Shown one piece after another: positions 46,497 to 56,375 of a DNA stretch of 64,000 nucleotides (position 1 is the stretch's first letter; every line of letters begins with the position of its first letter). This DNA is from Anastatus disparis (taxonomy: Eukaryota; Arthropoda; Insecta; Hymenoptera; Eupelmidae), in NCBI GenBank assembly GCA_017163975.1, contig JAFFSR010000291.1:1927001-1991000 (forward strand), read 5' to 3'. The position numbers and the translations under genes are program-made. Below the pieces are notes generated by a model. That model did no database searches, was not told where the DNA came from, and saw nothing but the letters and a program-made list of their open reading frames with translations.

Positions 46497-47061
46497 ACCC
46501 CTATTTAAAAAAAACACGTGTTTGTTGCACGTGAAAAAAACACGTGTAAAATACACGTATTTTTTACACGTGTTTTTTACATGTAAAATTTGCGTGTTTT
46601 TTCACGCATATTTTCACGTGTTTTTCACGTGTATTTTTCAGGTGTATTTTTCACATATTGTTTTATAGCTTTTCGAAGAGCTTCTACTGTCCGGCCTCTT
46701 ATATCTGCGTCTCCCAAATTTGTGTAAGGGATGACAAAACTTAGAAAAACGCCACCTAGCGACTCAAAGTCAAACTTGACTAGTTTGACTTTAAGTCGCT
46801 AGGTGGCGTTTTTCTAAGTTTTGTCATCCCTTACACAAATTTGGGAGACGCAGATATAAGAGGCCGGACAGTAGAAGCTCTTCGAAAAGCTATAAAACAA
46901 TATGTGAAAAATACACCTGAAAAATACACGTGAAAAACACGTGAAAAATATGCGTGAAAAACACGCAAATTTTACATGTAAAAACACGTGTAAAAAATAC
47001 GTGTATTTTACACGTGTTTTTTTCACGTGCAACAAACACGTGTTTTTTTTTAATAGGGACA
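46497..47061. mobile_element. Near-perfect 565-bp palindrome with CACGTG-rich arms
   Basis: Ends CCCTATTTAAAAAAAACACG and CGTGTTTTTTTTTAATAGGG. The two ~275-bp arms match almost base for base, including GC-rich inner sequence (CTACTGTCCGGCCTCTTATA, AAACGCCACCTAGCGACT-like block) and a short centre near 46778 (CAAACTTGACTAGTTTG). The outer 170 bp of each arm is built from variants of AAAACACGTGAAAA, many with the palindromic E-box CACGTG. Two overlapping ORFs through the arms are artefacts. Arm identity implies recent origin or gene conversion. Confidence 0.9.
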
Positions 47062-47174
47062 GAACTAACAACAGCAGCTGTGATTTTTCACCACACAGTG
47101 CTAAACTCTACTTCATAATTTTCAATTTTTTTATATTTAATGATATATTAGAGTTTCAAATATGTTTGGTTTAA

Positions 47175-49685
47175 AAAAAAGTATAATTTATGCGAGTTTA
47201 GGTATTGAATAGTATAGTATTCTTTAGAACATTTTTTCTAAGTATTTAATTTTATTATTTAATTTTATTTCATTATTATTACTATATACATCATATTTTC
47301 ATATTTTTATTCAACTCTTGAAAGTAAATAAATTGTTGAGTAATTATCATCATCATCATCATCATCAAATTTATACTTTTTATTTGATTTATTTATAATT
47401 TTTTTATTAAGAAAGTTTTGAAATCAATCAAGCAATCGTCGAATACTTCTGTATTCAATTCATTCTTTTTAATATAGTATTAAATTCATAAAAATATCAT
47501 TACACTATCTTTTTATTTTCGAATATAATAAAATTTCTTTAAGAGCATGACGAAGCTGTCCGCCTTCTAATAATATTTCCAATCCTAACTTATGAATAAA
47601 CGATGCGTTTAATCGAGATTTTTGCTATAAAGAAAAAGTTTGTAAGATTAAACTCTAGTGCGGACAACTCAAGAAAACCACCAAAATATTATAAATACAA
47701 AGTTATAATAAAAACTTTCAATATATCGTATTTTAAGGTTAGGTTTGTCGAGTTAAATATCTAATTTCCAATCCAAGCTCATAAAAAAATAACAAGTTCA
47801 AATGATTTTTTATTTTAACAAAAATTATTGTATTAATATAGCTTTAGTGCGGACAAGTCATTATATTTGTTTAATTTAAGAATTTAAAAAGATATCGATA
47901 AAATAAAAAAAGCAAAACTCAATTGCTGCAGCTCCGACATGCCGTTAAAGCTTTTGAATATTATGTTTGTTATTTTTTGTTTTATATCATTATTCCAACT
48001 GATGAATACTATTTTATTATTTTATTATTACTTTTAAAAAAGTACATTTTATGCCAGTTTAGATATTAAATAGTATAGTATTCTTTAGAACATTTTTTCT
48101 CAATATTTCTTTTTTTTTACTACATACATCATATTTTTTTTTTAATTTCAGCTTTTGGGAGTACTAAAATAAGTAAGTGAAATAATAAAAAGTAATTATT
48201 ATTGATTTTATACCTTTTACTAGATTTATCTATAGTTTTTGCTTAAAAAAGTTCTGAAATCAATGAAGCAATCGTCGAGTACTTCTGTATTCAATTCTTT
48301 CTTTTTAATAATAAAAAATTCATAAAATGTTCAATTTATATTATCTTTGATAGACGAATGTTTGGAAAAACTTTTTATTAAAAGTATTACAATTAAAATG
48401 GGTATCTTTCTTCCCTGAAAGTTTTAAAAAGGCATAAATAATTTTGAAGTTGATGGCAGCAAATTCTCAAATATAAGTTGTTAGAAGCTAATGGCTCTTC
48501 TGCCAAGTTTTAAGAAATAAAATTGCACAATTTTGATTTTCAACCGTAGCATATTAAATAAAAAATTATTCCAAAACGTTGAAGTTAAACGTTTCGGAAA
48601 TTTTTTATTAAATATGTCTTTCATCAGGAATATAATAAAATATATATCACTAAGATCAAGTATAGTTCATTAATGTTTACCTAGTAATATTCACTGATAA
48701 ATGAAATAATAAGTTGATCTGGTATATCATTTTATTTTTTCAATTTTGATGTGTACTATCATCGCTAACTTCATCTCAATAATCACTTTTTTTCATAAAT
48801 TATTTGGCAAAGTTTTTCAAAACATTCGTCTATCAAAGAGAATATAAATTGAACATTTTATGAATTTTATATTATTAATAAGAAAGAATTAAATACAGAA
48901 GTACTCGACGATTGCTTCATTGATTTCAAAACTTTCTTAAGCCAAAACTGTAAATATTTCATGAATTTTATATTATTAAAAAGAATGAATTGAATACAGA
49001 AGTACTCGACGATTGCTTGATTGATTTCAGAACTTTCTTAAGCAAAAACTATAGATAAATCTAGTGAAAGGTATAAAATTAATAATAATTACTTAATTCA
49101 TTTCAATACTCTCAAGAGCTGAAATTAAAAAAAAAATATGATGTATGTAGCAAGGAAAAAGAAATATTTAGAAAAAATGTTCCGAAGAATACTATACTAT
49201 TTAATACCTAAAATGGTCTAAAATATACTTTTTTAAAAGTAATAAAATAATAAAATAGTATTCATCAGTTTGAATAATGACATAAAACAAAAAATAACAA
49301 ACATAATATTCAAAAGCTTTAAAGGAATTTTATTATATTCGAAAATAAAAAGATAGTATAATGAGATTTTAACGAATTTAATACTATATTAAAAAGAATG
49401 AATTGAATACAGAAGTATTCGACGATTGCTTGATTGATTTCAAAACTTTCCTAATAAAAAAATTATAGATAAATCGAATAAAAAGTATAAATTTGATGAT
49501 GATGATAATTACTCAACAATTCATTTACTTTCAAGAGCTGAATAAAAATATGAAAATATGATGTATATAGTAATAATAATAAAATAAAATTAAATAATAA
49601 AATTAAATATTTAGAAAAAATGTTCTGAAGAATACTATACTATTCAATACCTAAACTCGCCTAAATTATACTTTTTTTAAAAGAA
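47175..49685. mobile_element. 2.5-kb palindromic composite element
   Basis: The left border AAAAAAAAGTATAATTTATG mirrors the right border AAATTATACTTTTTTTAAAA. Each arm contains two copies of a ~320-bp module with GGTATTGAATAGTATAGTATTC and AATCAATCAAGCAATCGTCG (47205 and 47425; 48063 and 48255; inverted at 48910, 49005, 49190, 49425, 49650). The centre near 48570 joins CTTTGATAGACGAATGTTTG with CAAAACATTCGTCTATCAAAG. The left arm is lengthened by a nested TTAA element. Confidence 0.85.
47543..47944. mobile_element. 402-bp TTAA-flanked MITE nested in the left arm
   Basis: Flanked by TTAA at 47539-47542 and 47945-47948. Ends GAGCATGACGAAGCTG and (reverse) CGGCATGTCGGAGCTG form a 16-bp imperfect TIR. 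The opposite arm of the host palindrome at about 49310-49350 shows the uninterrupted site (AAGCTTTAAAGGAATTTTAT), with one TTAA-like core. TTAA specificity is the hallmark of piggyBac-type elements, although the usual CCC terminus is lacking. Internally GTGCGGACAA(C/G)TCA repeats at 47660 and 47850. Confidence 0.8.
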
Positions 49686-49887
49686 GAGCGATAAAAAATA
49701 CACATCTAATTAAGAAAACAAATCTTGATGATTTTTTTATGCCAAACAGAGATGTTAATTTTCTTATTTTAAAATATTATTTTATGAAAACAAAAAAATT
49801 CATTTATTAATTTATTTTTTTTTATCTGTGTGCAAGGCAATATCTTCTAGAAATAGTACATAAACATCTTTAGCGCAATTCGGCCAT

Positions 49888-49892
<5 letters not shown>

Positions 49893-49972
<80 letters not shown>
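49893..49972. repeat. (TA)n microsatellite
   Basis: About 80 bp of TA repeats, the longest in the window. Confidence 0.95.
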
Positions 49973-49976
<4 letters not shown>

Positions 49977-50039
49977 CTTTAGATATTATTAATTGTATTT
50001 ATGTGTGTATATTGATGCATTTTGATAGGATTCGATTTT

Positions 50040-50136
50040 AAAATTTTTAAAACTCTAATTTAAAGTATAAGAAGAGCGCCGCGACGTTTTCGTATTGGTA
50101 CCTTAAATCGCCGTCGAGGCGCTACCGCGCCTCTTG
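50040..50136 (-). repeat. Conserved GC-rich double-hairpin repeat, copy 2
   Basis: Reverse-complement match to 12766-12875: on the minus strand AGAGGCGCGGTAGCGCCTCG, ACGGCGATTTAAGGTACC, AATACGAAAACGTCGCGGCG. The palindromic positions are preserved or changed in a compensatory way (GGCA/GGTA loop). It lies directly 3' of the Helitron reading frame. Confidence 0.75.
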
Positions 50137-50160
50137 ATTTTATTTTCTTAGTTATTATAT

Positions 50161-51329
50161 TTAATTTTTGTATTGTAATAATATTTCTTTGTAAACGATG
50201 TTTACAAAAACATAATTTTGCGGCATATCGGAATGAAAGTAATTATGTGCCTCTGGGTCACTTTTATTAAGTTCAAACCACGCTGTTAGTGTTGTATTTA
50301 CATTTTTCTTATCGATTTCGTGTTCGGATCCTACTTTAAAATACACATGTTTTTTATTTTCATTATGAACGACTAATCTATAAATTGTATGAGAAAGTTC
50401 ACTAATATATTACATTCCAATATGCGATGCATAGCTTCTGGTGGGCAATCGTATCTTGTGTTTATATGTTGTTTAATTTCATCACGAAACATATTCAAAT
50501 CATTCGTTTCATCCATTTCATCATTAGTGTTACTTTCAGTATGTATTTCACTTGCTTTCATTTCGATAAATGCACAACCATGTCCTTTGAAGCAGTATTT
50601 AAATAAGTATTTTATAACTCCTATTGTTGAACATAATTCAATATTAATACGACAATTAAACTTTAGTAATAAATACGGCTTATCAGAAACCACAAATCTA
50701 TTGTCTGCCCACTCGTTTTTTGTGTATAATATCTCGTTTTTATTATTCCTTCGTCGATGAATAGGATAACCATTTGTCATTATTGTAGTTTTATTAAATC
50801 GTTTTGAAAAATTTTTCGGACACTTTTCTGATTCTTTATCCGTACAAGGTGAGTTTTTATTCTGATCTTCACAAGGGCCAAGGATCATGAATTGTTCAAC
50901 TATTTCATATAATCTGGGATTCTCATTTTCATTTAAAATTTCGGCTACTATAAATTTATCAACGTCATCACTATTGTAAATTTTATCATCTTTATTAAAA
51001 AATATTAGCATATAGGCATGCCGTAATCCTCTGTTTTGAAATTCTACTATGTATGAATAAGCAATGCATTTTCCCAAAATATGTTTTTTAGAAATTTGCT
51101 CCAATGTTAGTTTTAATTTTTGATAAAATACTTCAACAACAATATCTGGTCTATCTGTTACTTCTTCACTTTGCCCTATATTATTTGTGATTTCTTCCCA
51201 TTTTGTATTGCATGTCATAGTAATGAAAAAATCTGGTTTCCCATTTCTTCGTATTAATGTCATAAGATCAAGAAAATTTTGATACAACGAACGCGGCCTT
51301 TCTGTAAAAGTTGATGGCAATATAACCAT
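50161..51329 (-). pseudogene. Helitron-like Rep domain relic
   Basis: Minus-strand frame from ATG at 51329 shows Helitron_like_N landmarks: ILPSTFTERPRSLYQNFLDL, NGKPDFFITMTCNTKWEEI, RPDIVVEVFYQKLK, KHILGKCIAYSYIVEFQNRG, then LRHAYMLIFF where the family has the HUH motif, ENENPRLYEIVEQFMILGPC, NGYPIHRRRN, the tyrosine region KYLFKYCFKGHG, and RYDCPPEAMHRILE. A frameshift near 50410 moves the match (LSHTIYRLVVHNENKKHVYF) into the frame that ends at 50161 after TLTAWFELNKSDPEAHNYF. The HUH motif reads H-A-Y, losing one metal-binding His. The helicase half is absent. The family copies by rolling-circle transposition; this copy is dead. Confidence 0.88.
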
Positions 51330-51498
51330 TTTTCTTATACTATGATTGTCAATAATAATTATTCACTTTTATTAAAGCTTATTAATTTACAAAAAGTTAA
51401 AAAATTTTTTATTTCAATGCAATACAATATAATGATATGAATATGCGAAAAAAATTGATTACATATTTTATATGGAATTACTATTGTCAATGAAATTA

Positions 51499-51860
51499 TA
51501 GGAGCGCGGTGGCGTAACGGATAGAGCTCTTGCCTTCAACGCGCTGGGCACGGGTTCGAATCCTGGCCAGGCACCTCTGACTTTTTTTCGAAAGAAAATT
51601 AGTGTATGTGCTACCCATATCGCGACTCTTAAGAAATCTGACCTCATTGAGTATCGGTTGATTGTTGGTCACAAAAGTGACTGACCATCCATCGGTAGTC
51701 AAAGTTTTCGGTATGGCAGTGTCTGACAGTCTAGCCTGATGTAATGTGTTAAACGGTTCCGGGCTGGGCTCCCTCGACATCTCCATAGAAAAAGGTTAAT
51801 TATACAGAGGATAACAATATCCTTTATATATTAATCTTTTTTCAAAAAAAAAAAAAAAAA
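51499..51860 (+). mobile_element. tRNA-derived SINE, intact with 16-bp target-site duplication
   Basis: Starts with a tRNA-like head: GGAGCGCGGTGGCGTAACGG (A box) and ACGGGTTCGAATCCTGGC (B box), about 75 bp, followed by a CTCTGACTTTTTTTCG linker, a ~200-bp unique body and an 18-A tail. The flanking direct repeat ATTGTCAATGAAATTA at 51483-51498 and 51861-51876 is identical in all 16 positions. This is a textbook target-primed insertion and looks young. A diverged relative is at 57440-57562 on the other strand. A minus-strand 96-codon frame through it is incidental. Confidence 0.92.
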
Positions 51861-52059
51861 ATTGTCAATGAAATTAGAAAATTTATATATAATAATATAA
51901 TATATGAAAATGCAACCGAGCGACGTCAGGAGTGAGGTAAATTTTGCTCGTTTTAATTAATTTAGTTATTTATTTAAGGTTTTTTATAATCTTACTGTAT
52001 ATAGTCCTTTTGTACTACACACTGCATGTGCATCTACATGATAAAATAAAAAGGATGAA

Positions 52060-52460
52060 ACATATTTTTCCCAACGCGGTGAGCAAGAACCGATTTTCGG
52101 CGCCTGTTTTGAATGAGCAAAATACCATATTTCCTCACTTAGTGGGGGAATGTGGTATTTTACTCACTCAAAACAGGCACCGAAATCGGATTCCGCTTAC
52201 CTTGTTGGAAAATAGTACGTTTCGTAACGGGTATGAAAAGGCTTCATTTACGAAACGAGAAGTTTAACGAATTTCGTAAAAAAGCCTTTTTATACCAGTT
52301 GCGATTCAAATATTTTGCCATGAGAGCAACGAAGTTGCGATTTTTCGGTTAGGATAGCAAATAATTCTTTACCCCACTCATGGCAAAATTGGTCACCCAC
52401 TCGCTACGCTCGAGTGACAAAACGACTCGTGAGGGAATGATCTATTTTGCTCACTAGTAG
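52060..52460. repeat. Cluster of short palindromes
   Basis: CCTGTTTTGAATGAGCAAAA then TACCATATTTCCTCAC mirrors GGGAATGTGGTATTTTACTC then ACTCAAAACAGG (52105-52185). Nearby ATTTTGCCATGAG (52311) mirrors CTCATGGCAAAAT (52377). The segment 52205-52280 is shared with 32560-32640. Confidence 0.65.
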
Positions 52461-52497
52461 AGTAATATACTATTATTAAAAAGATGTAAAACAGACA

Positions 52498-52836
52498 CTA
52501 CACCTGTGCTCATGGATATAATCTATCTTTTTATTTAATTGCAAGATTTCAGCAAAAGAAATGCGTTAGGTTGTTTTATATATCACAAAGATTATTCAGT
52601 CAAATTTTTAAATAAATTCATTCATTTGTTATGGAGAACTTTTAGTTTTAATATTATACATTAAAATTTTTCGATTTTATGCCAGAAATAAAAAATTCTT
52701 GAACAATAAATAAATAAATTTATTTAAAAATTTAATTGAATAATCTTTGTGATATGTACTACAACCTCATGTATTTTTTTCCTGAAATTTTGCAACGAAA
52801 TGAAAAGATAGGCAATATCTATGAGTACAGGTGTAA
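52498..52836. mobile_element. 340-bp palindromic element
   Basis: CACCTGTGCTCATGGATATA mirrors ATATCTATGAGTACAGGTGT, and CACAAAGATTATTCAGTCAA mirrors TTGAATAATCTTTGTGATAT. Interior AT-rich. Confidence 0.78.
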
Positions 52837-52839
52837 GGG

Positions 52840-53510
52840 AGATCGTGGCTAGTATTAATACTTTTTAAAAAAGTATCCTTATTTTGTTATCTACGTATTT
52901 TTTTAGTATCTTGCCAACCGTATATGTTAGTGATTCACTTCAACTATGATTTAGTGCAAGAATTTTCAAAAAATCATCAATAGATTTTTTTTGGGAAAGA
53001 ATTTATTAAAAAACTTTTCGTGTTAATATTTTTTTTTATTATGTGAATAACATTTAATACTAAATACAAGTATTTGATTAAAGTAAACAAGAATTATATA
53101 CTTTTCAATGTATATCCTATGATGTAATGAAAAAGATTTCAGTAAAATCTTTATTAAATTCATTTTTTATTCATCGCATATCGTTATTTTTTAATAAATA
53201 ATATTTTTTCAACAATATTTTACTATAATTTATCTGTAAATTTAAAGTATCACTATTTGTATTATCTGTAAATTTAAAGTATCCCTATTATTAGTTGGAA
53301 CAAATATAATTTCGAAACATCTAACGAATTTTTTCACTTTACTTGTTTTATAAATAAAGAATTCATTTCCAAATTACACCCGTTAAAAATTAATTTCTCG
53401 TGCGGTGATTGGTGTATGAAAATTTGAACTGAAAAATTATTATTCTGCACGCTATGAGGAAAAAAATTGTTTTTTATTGGTAAGTTTAAAAAAATTATTT
53501 ATCAAAATAC
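52840..53510. other. AT-rich DNA within the presumed MBOAT7 gene
   Basis: Lies downstream of the GTAAGT donor at 53514, so on the minus strand it should be intron. I searched it for the conserved C-terminal MBOAT exon and saw nothing coding. It contains a 30-bp direct repeat (ATTATCTGTAAATTTAAAGT near 53230 and 53263). Confidence 0.4.
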
Positions 53511-53514
53511 TTAC

Positions 53515-53723
53515 AATAATACAGCTTTTGTATAATCTTTTGGACCAAGTCCGGAAACTGGTTCACAATTGCTTGGATAAGCACCTAAACCAGCCATCTG
53601 ACAGACACACTCGGACATCACCATACCTATATACATTCTCATACGGAAGGTCACAAACGTGGGATAGATGTACCAAAACCTGTACAGGAACGGCCGATTT
53701 GCAAATTCCTCCGTTAGTGCGTA
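53515..53723 (-). CDS. MBOAT7: MBOAT7-like lysophospholipid acyltransferase, internal exon
   Basis: A 209-bp minus-strand exon between TTTGTAG (acceptor) and GTAAGT (donor), starting in phase 0 and ending in phase 2. It encodes YALTEEFANRPFLYRFWYIY, PTFVTFRMRMYIGMVMSECV, CQMAGLGAYPSNCEPVSGLG. The FRMR-Y...EC...AGxGAYP signature is that of membrane-bound O-acyltransferase 7 (Drosophila farjavit), an ER multipass enzyme that transfers arachidonoyl-type acyl groups to lysophosphatidylinositol. The hydrophobic IYPTFVTF...IGMVMSECVC stretches fit membrane helices. The exon joins seamlessly to the one at 54003-53852. Catalytic Asn/His residues lie in later exons not seen here. No stop or frameshift, so it appears functional. 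A plus-strand frame over the same bases is a shadow. Confidence 0.85.
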
Positions 53724-53851
53724 CTACAAACGTTTAAAAAATAAATAGTCATTAAATGAAAATAAGAATAGCTAATTTAATTAAGTAAAGAATAATAAAA
53801 TATAGTAAACCATTAAAAAATAATCATTTGAGGTACAATGAATACAATTAC

Positions 53852-54003
53852 CTTAGCAGGAAAAAAGTAATTGGTCAACAGAAAGCAAACAATAAAACAA
53901 CTGATTTGAATTAATTTGCTATGAGAATGACCCCAGTGGTCAGCTTTTGCTGCGAAAGGCCGATGCAGTGAGTCCCAATACGTTCTATATCGATAATAAG
54001 GTC
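53852..54003 (-). CDS. MBOAT7: MBOAT7-like lysophospholipid acyltransferase, upstream internal exon
   Basis: A 152-bp minus-strand exon after TTTTTTTCAG and before GTAATT, beginning with the last two bases of a Gly codon and ending in phase 0. It encodes PYYRYRTYWDSLHRPFAAKA then DHWGHSHSKLIQISCFIVCF, LLTNYFFPAK. The GP(Y/F)(Y/F)RYRTY motif is a conserved MBOAT element of this subfamily, and the following ~20 residues form a membrane helix. The 128-bp intron to the next exon (53851-53724) is canonical in phase. Upstream exons should lie at higher coordinates but are not visible between 54010 and 64000, so the adjoining intron is at least ~10 kb, filled with transposons, or the locus is partly lost. 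Confidence 0.85.
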
Positions 54004-54494
54004 CTGAAAAAAATCAATTGCTTTTATCAATTTTCTTGCATATATCATCCTGTACATATATAAGGATTTTTCCTTTTCATCAAAAAAGAAATTATTTCGA
54101 ACCTCAATAAGTGCGGCTATTTTTATATGATAACAGAAAAATTAAAATGTACAGCCATAGTTATTTGGTTTTAAATATCGCTTGTTCAGAAAAATACATA
54201 GTAAAATGGACCAAGTTGTCATATTTAAGAAAAAAAATTTAAGGTATCTGACCCGAGTTTAAGCCTGAAAAAAATTAAATTCAAATGTAATGATAATTTT
54301 TTCTTCTCTAATAATATTAATTAATGAAACTGTTTAGAGTTATATACGTTTTTCCCTCAAAAATGGCGTCTCGCTCTGCTTTACTATAATAATATTTTAT
54401 TTTTTGCTAAAAAAGGAGATATCTTGTTTTCAATTCAGTGAAGGTAATATGTCTTTAACGATTGAAGAAAGGTGTTATCTGGGCTGCAATTTAA

Positions 54495-56215
54495 GGTAGT
54501 ACTGTCGTAAATCGATCGACGGGACAGATTTCGATGAAATTTAAATAATAGGTAAATATTGACCCTAGAATTACTCAAACAAATTTTTGTGGGCCTTTAG
54601 TGCCTATAAAAAAAAGTTATTAATGTTTTTAATTTCCAGCGATTAACACATAGCCTTATGGGTAGAAACGATTTTTATTCATTGAATTACATATTTTACA
54701 AAACTTACGGGCAAGATATTGATAAAAATTGATAGAACGCTAATTTGAAACCTTAGTGAAATTTTGCAACTTTAAAAACATTAATTGGGTACTTGTAAGA
54801 GTATTTATAAGCAATTTAATAAATAAAATTTCAAGTAGCAGAACATGCTATTGTAAATGTGTCAATGTCGCAGAGTATAGGTTAGCGCGCGTAAAGTTAA
54901 AAGTATAACGCGCTTGAACCGATGTGATTAAGTTTCAAGAAAGACGTGCAAAAAATTAAATGAAATACAGCAAAAAATATTTTAAATGTTTTAATTTTTC
55001 AATATATGTGAATTAAGATCGTACAGTTATGTATAATATATACGTACATCTTGAATTTTGTTTTTTATATAAATTTGATTTTATTTAATGCATATGGGTA
55101 AATCCACCGTAGTTTTAACTTTGCATGTAACTTTTTTTAAGCAATTTTTAAATAATTACTATTCTGTTACTTTAAAATGCACATAACTGTATTTGGCTTT
55201 AAATTGTCCGTTTTGAATCTAAGAAATATACTCCACTTTTTCGCAAAGCTACATTGAACGGTACTTTCAAAATTTTCTAAAAAGTATTAAATTTTTTACG
55301 AAAAGTTACGGTTTTCACATAAATAGTATACAAAGAAGTAAAATTTTTGAAGTCTTAATGAATTTTAGATCATGCCGTTCAAGTAATCTTTAAAAAAACT
55401 ATAGAACTATTTTCCTAATTAAAAATCTAAACCTAAGTAGAGTCATGTGAAACATCGAAGAACTCAGTAAATACAATTCAAAATATGTATGTTGTCTTGA
55501 AATGAAAATCGCTATTATCAAACCTATTTGAAGTTGCACGTGACTCTACTTAGGTTTAAATTTTTCGTTTTTGAGTTGAGAAAGTAGCCCCACAGTTTTT
55601 TTTTAATATTATTCAAACAGGATGATCTAAAATTCATTAAGACTTTAAAAACTTTACTTCTTTTTATACTATTTATGCAAAAACCGTGATTTTTTGTAAA
55701 AAATTTGATACTTTTAAGAAAATTTTGAAGGTGCCGTTCAATATAGCTTTGCGAAAAAGTGGAGTATATTTCTTAGATTCAGAACGGACAATTTAAAGCC
55801 AAATACAGCTATGTGCGTTTTAATGTATCAGAATAGTAATTATTTAAGTTATTAGTATAAATATATTCATATTTATTTATAATTTTTCTAAATTATACAT
55901 GAACCTCATAAAAGAAAATAAATTTAAAAGTATGTAAATGAAGGGTAATCAGCTGGTGTTTTTCCTTTTCGATACTGCAATATTTACATTGTTTTTGAGA
56001 TTGGATGATGCACATATCACCATAACCCTTTTCCATTTTTTTGCTCAATCATTTTCTTTAAAAAAAATCTTGCTTTTGCTGTAAATAAAGACATAACCGC
56101 TTAGGTAATATACATGCTTTATATATAAAAGCGGCAGTGTTGTCACATTTAATTTCTATAGAGTCAAAATTTGAGCAAATACTCATTTGGCCAACTTCAT
56201 ATCGACAGTACTACC
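54495..56215. mobile_element. 1.7-kb TTAA-flanked element upstream of the MBOAT7 exons
   Basis: GGTAGTACTGTCG at 54495 and CGACAGTACTACC ending at 56215 are perfect 13-bp terminal inverted repeats, flanked by TTAA at 54491-54494 and 56216-56219. The interior contains a 0.77-kb palindrome (55090-55865) and no transposase. The TTAA target implies piggyBac-type mobilisation. It sits in what should be an MBOAT7 intron. Confidence 0.85.
55090..55865. repeat. Palindrome inside the TTAA element
   Basis: TTTGGCTTTAAATTGTCCGT mirrors ACGGACAATTTAAAGCCAAA; CTAAACCTAAGTAGAGTCAT mirrors GTGACTCTACTTAGGTTTAA near the centre (about 55480). Arms ~370 bp. Confidence 0.85.
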
Positions 56216-56217
56216 TT

Positions 56218-56375
56218 AAGAAAGGTGATATCATCGGGTTTGCGGAACAAAGCTACATGTCGTTTTTCGTTTGGGAAGGGGAACACCTCCGTGTTAAATT
56301 ATATTGAAGTGTCCCCTTTTCCAAAAAACAAACGACATGTAGCCTTGTTCCGCCAACCCGACGGTATATTATAAA
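56218..56375. repeat. Short palindrome abutting the TTAA element
   Basis: GGAACAAAGCTACATGTCGT mirrors ACGACATGTAGCCTTGTTCC; the arms (~65 bp) continue with GGGAAGGGGAACACCTCC / GTGTCCCCTTTTCC. It borders directly on the right TTAA. Confidence 0.82.

Noticed and set aside
46814..47174. Two open frames of 77-85 codons
   Set aside because: They lie in the arms of the CACGTG palindrome and mirror each other; no protein-like composition.
50040..50136. 3' terminus of the adjacent Helitron
   Set aside because: A hairpin is present but no CTRR follows at the right distance, and copies occur away from Helitron sequence.
51501..51576. A functional tRNA gene
   Set aside because: The A and B boxes are tRNA-like, but the unit continues into a unique body and poly(A) and is flanked by a 16-bp duplication, so it is a SINE head.
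53477..53737. Plus-strand 86-codon frame
   Set aside because: Shadow of the MBOAT7 exon on the opposite strand, which has splice sites and family motifs.
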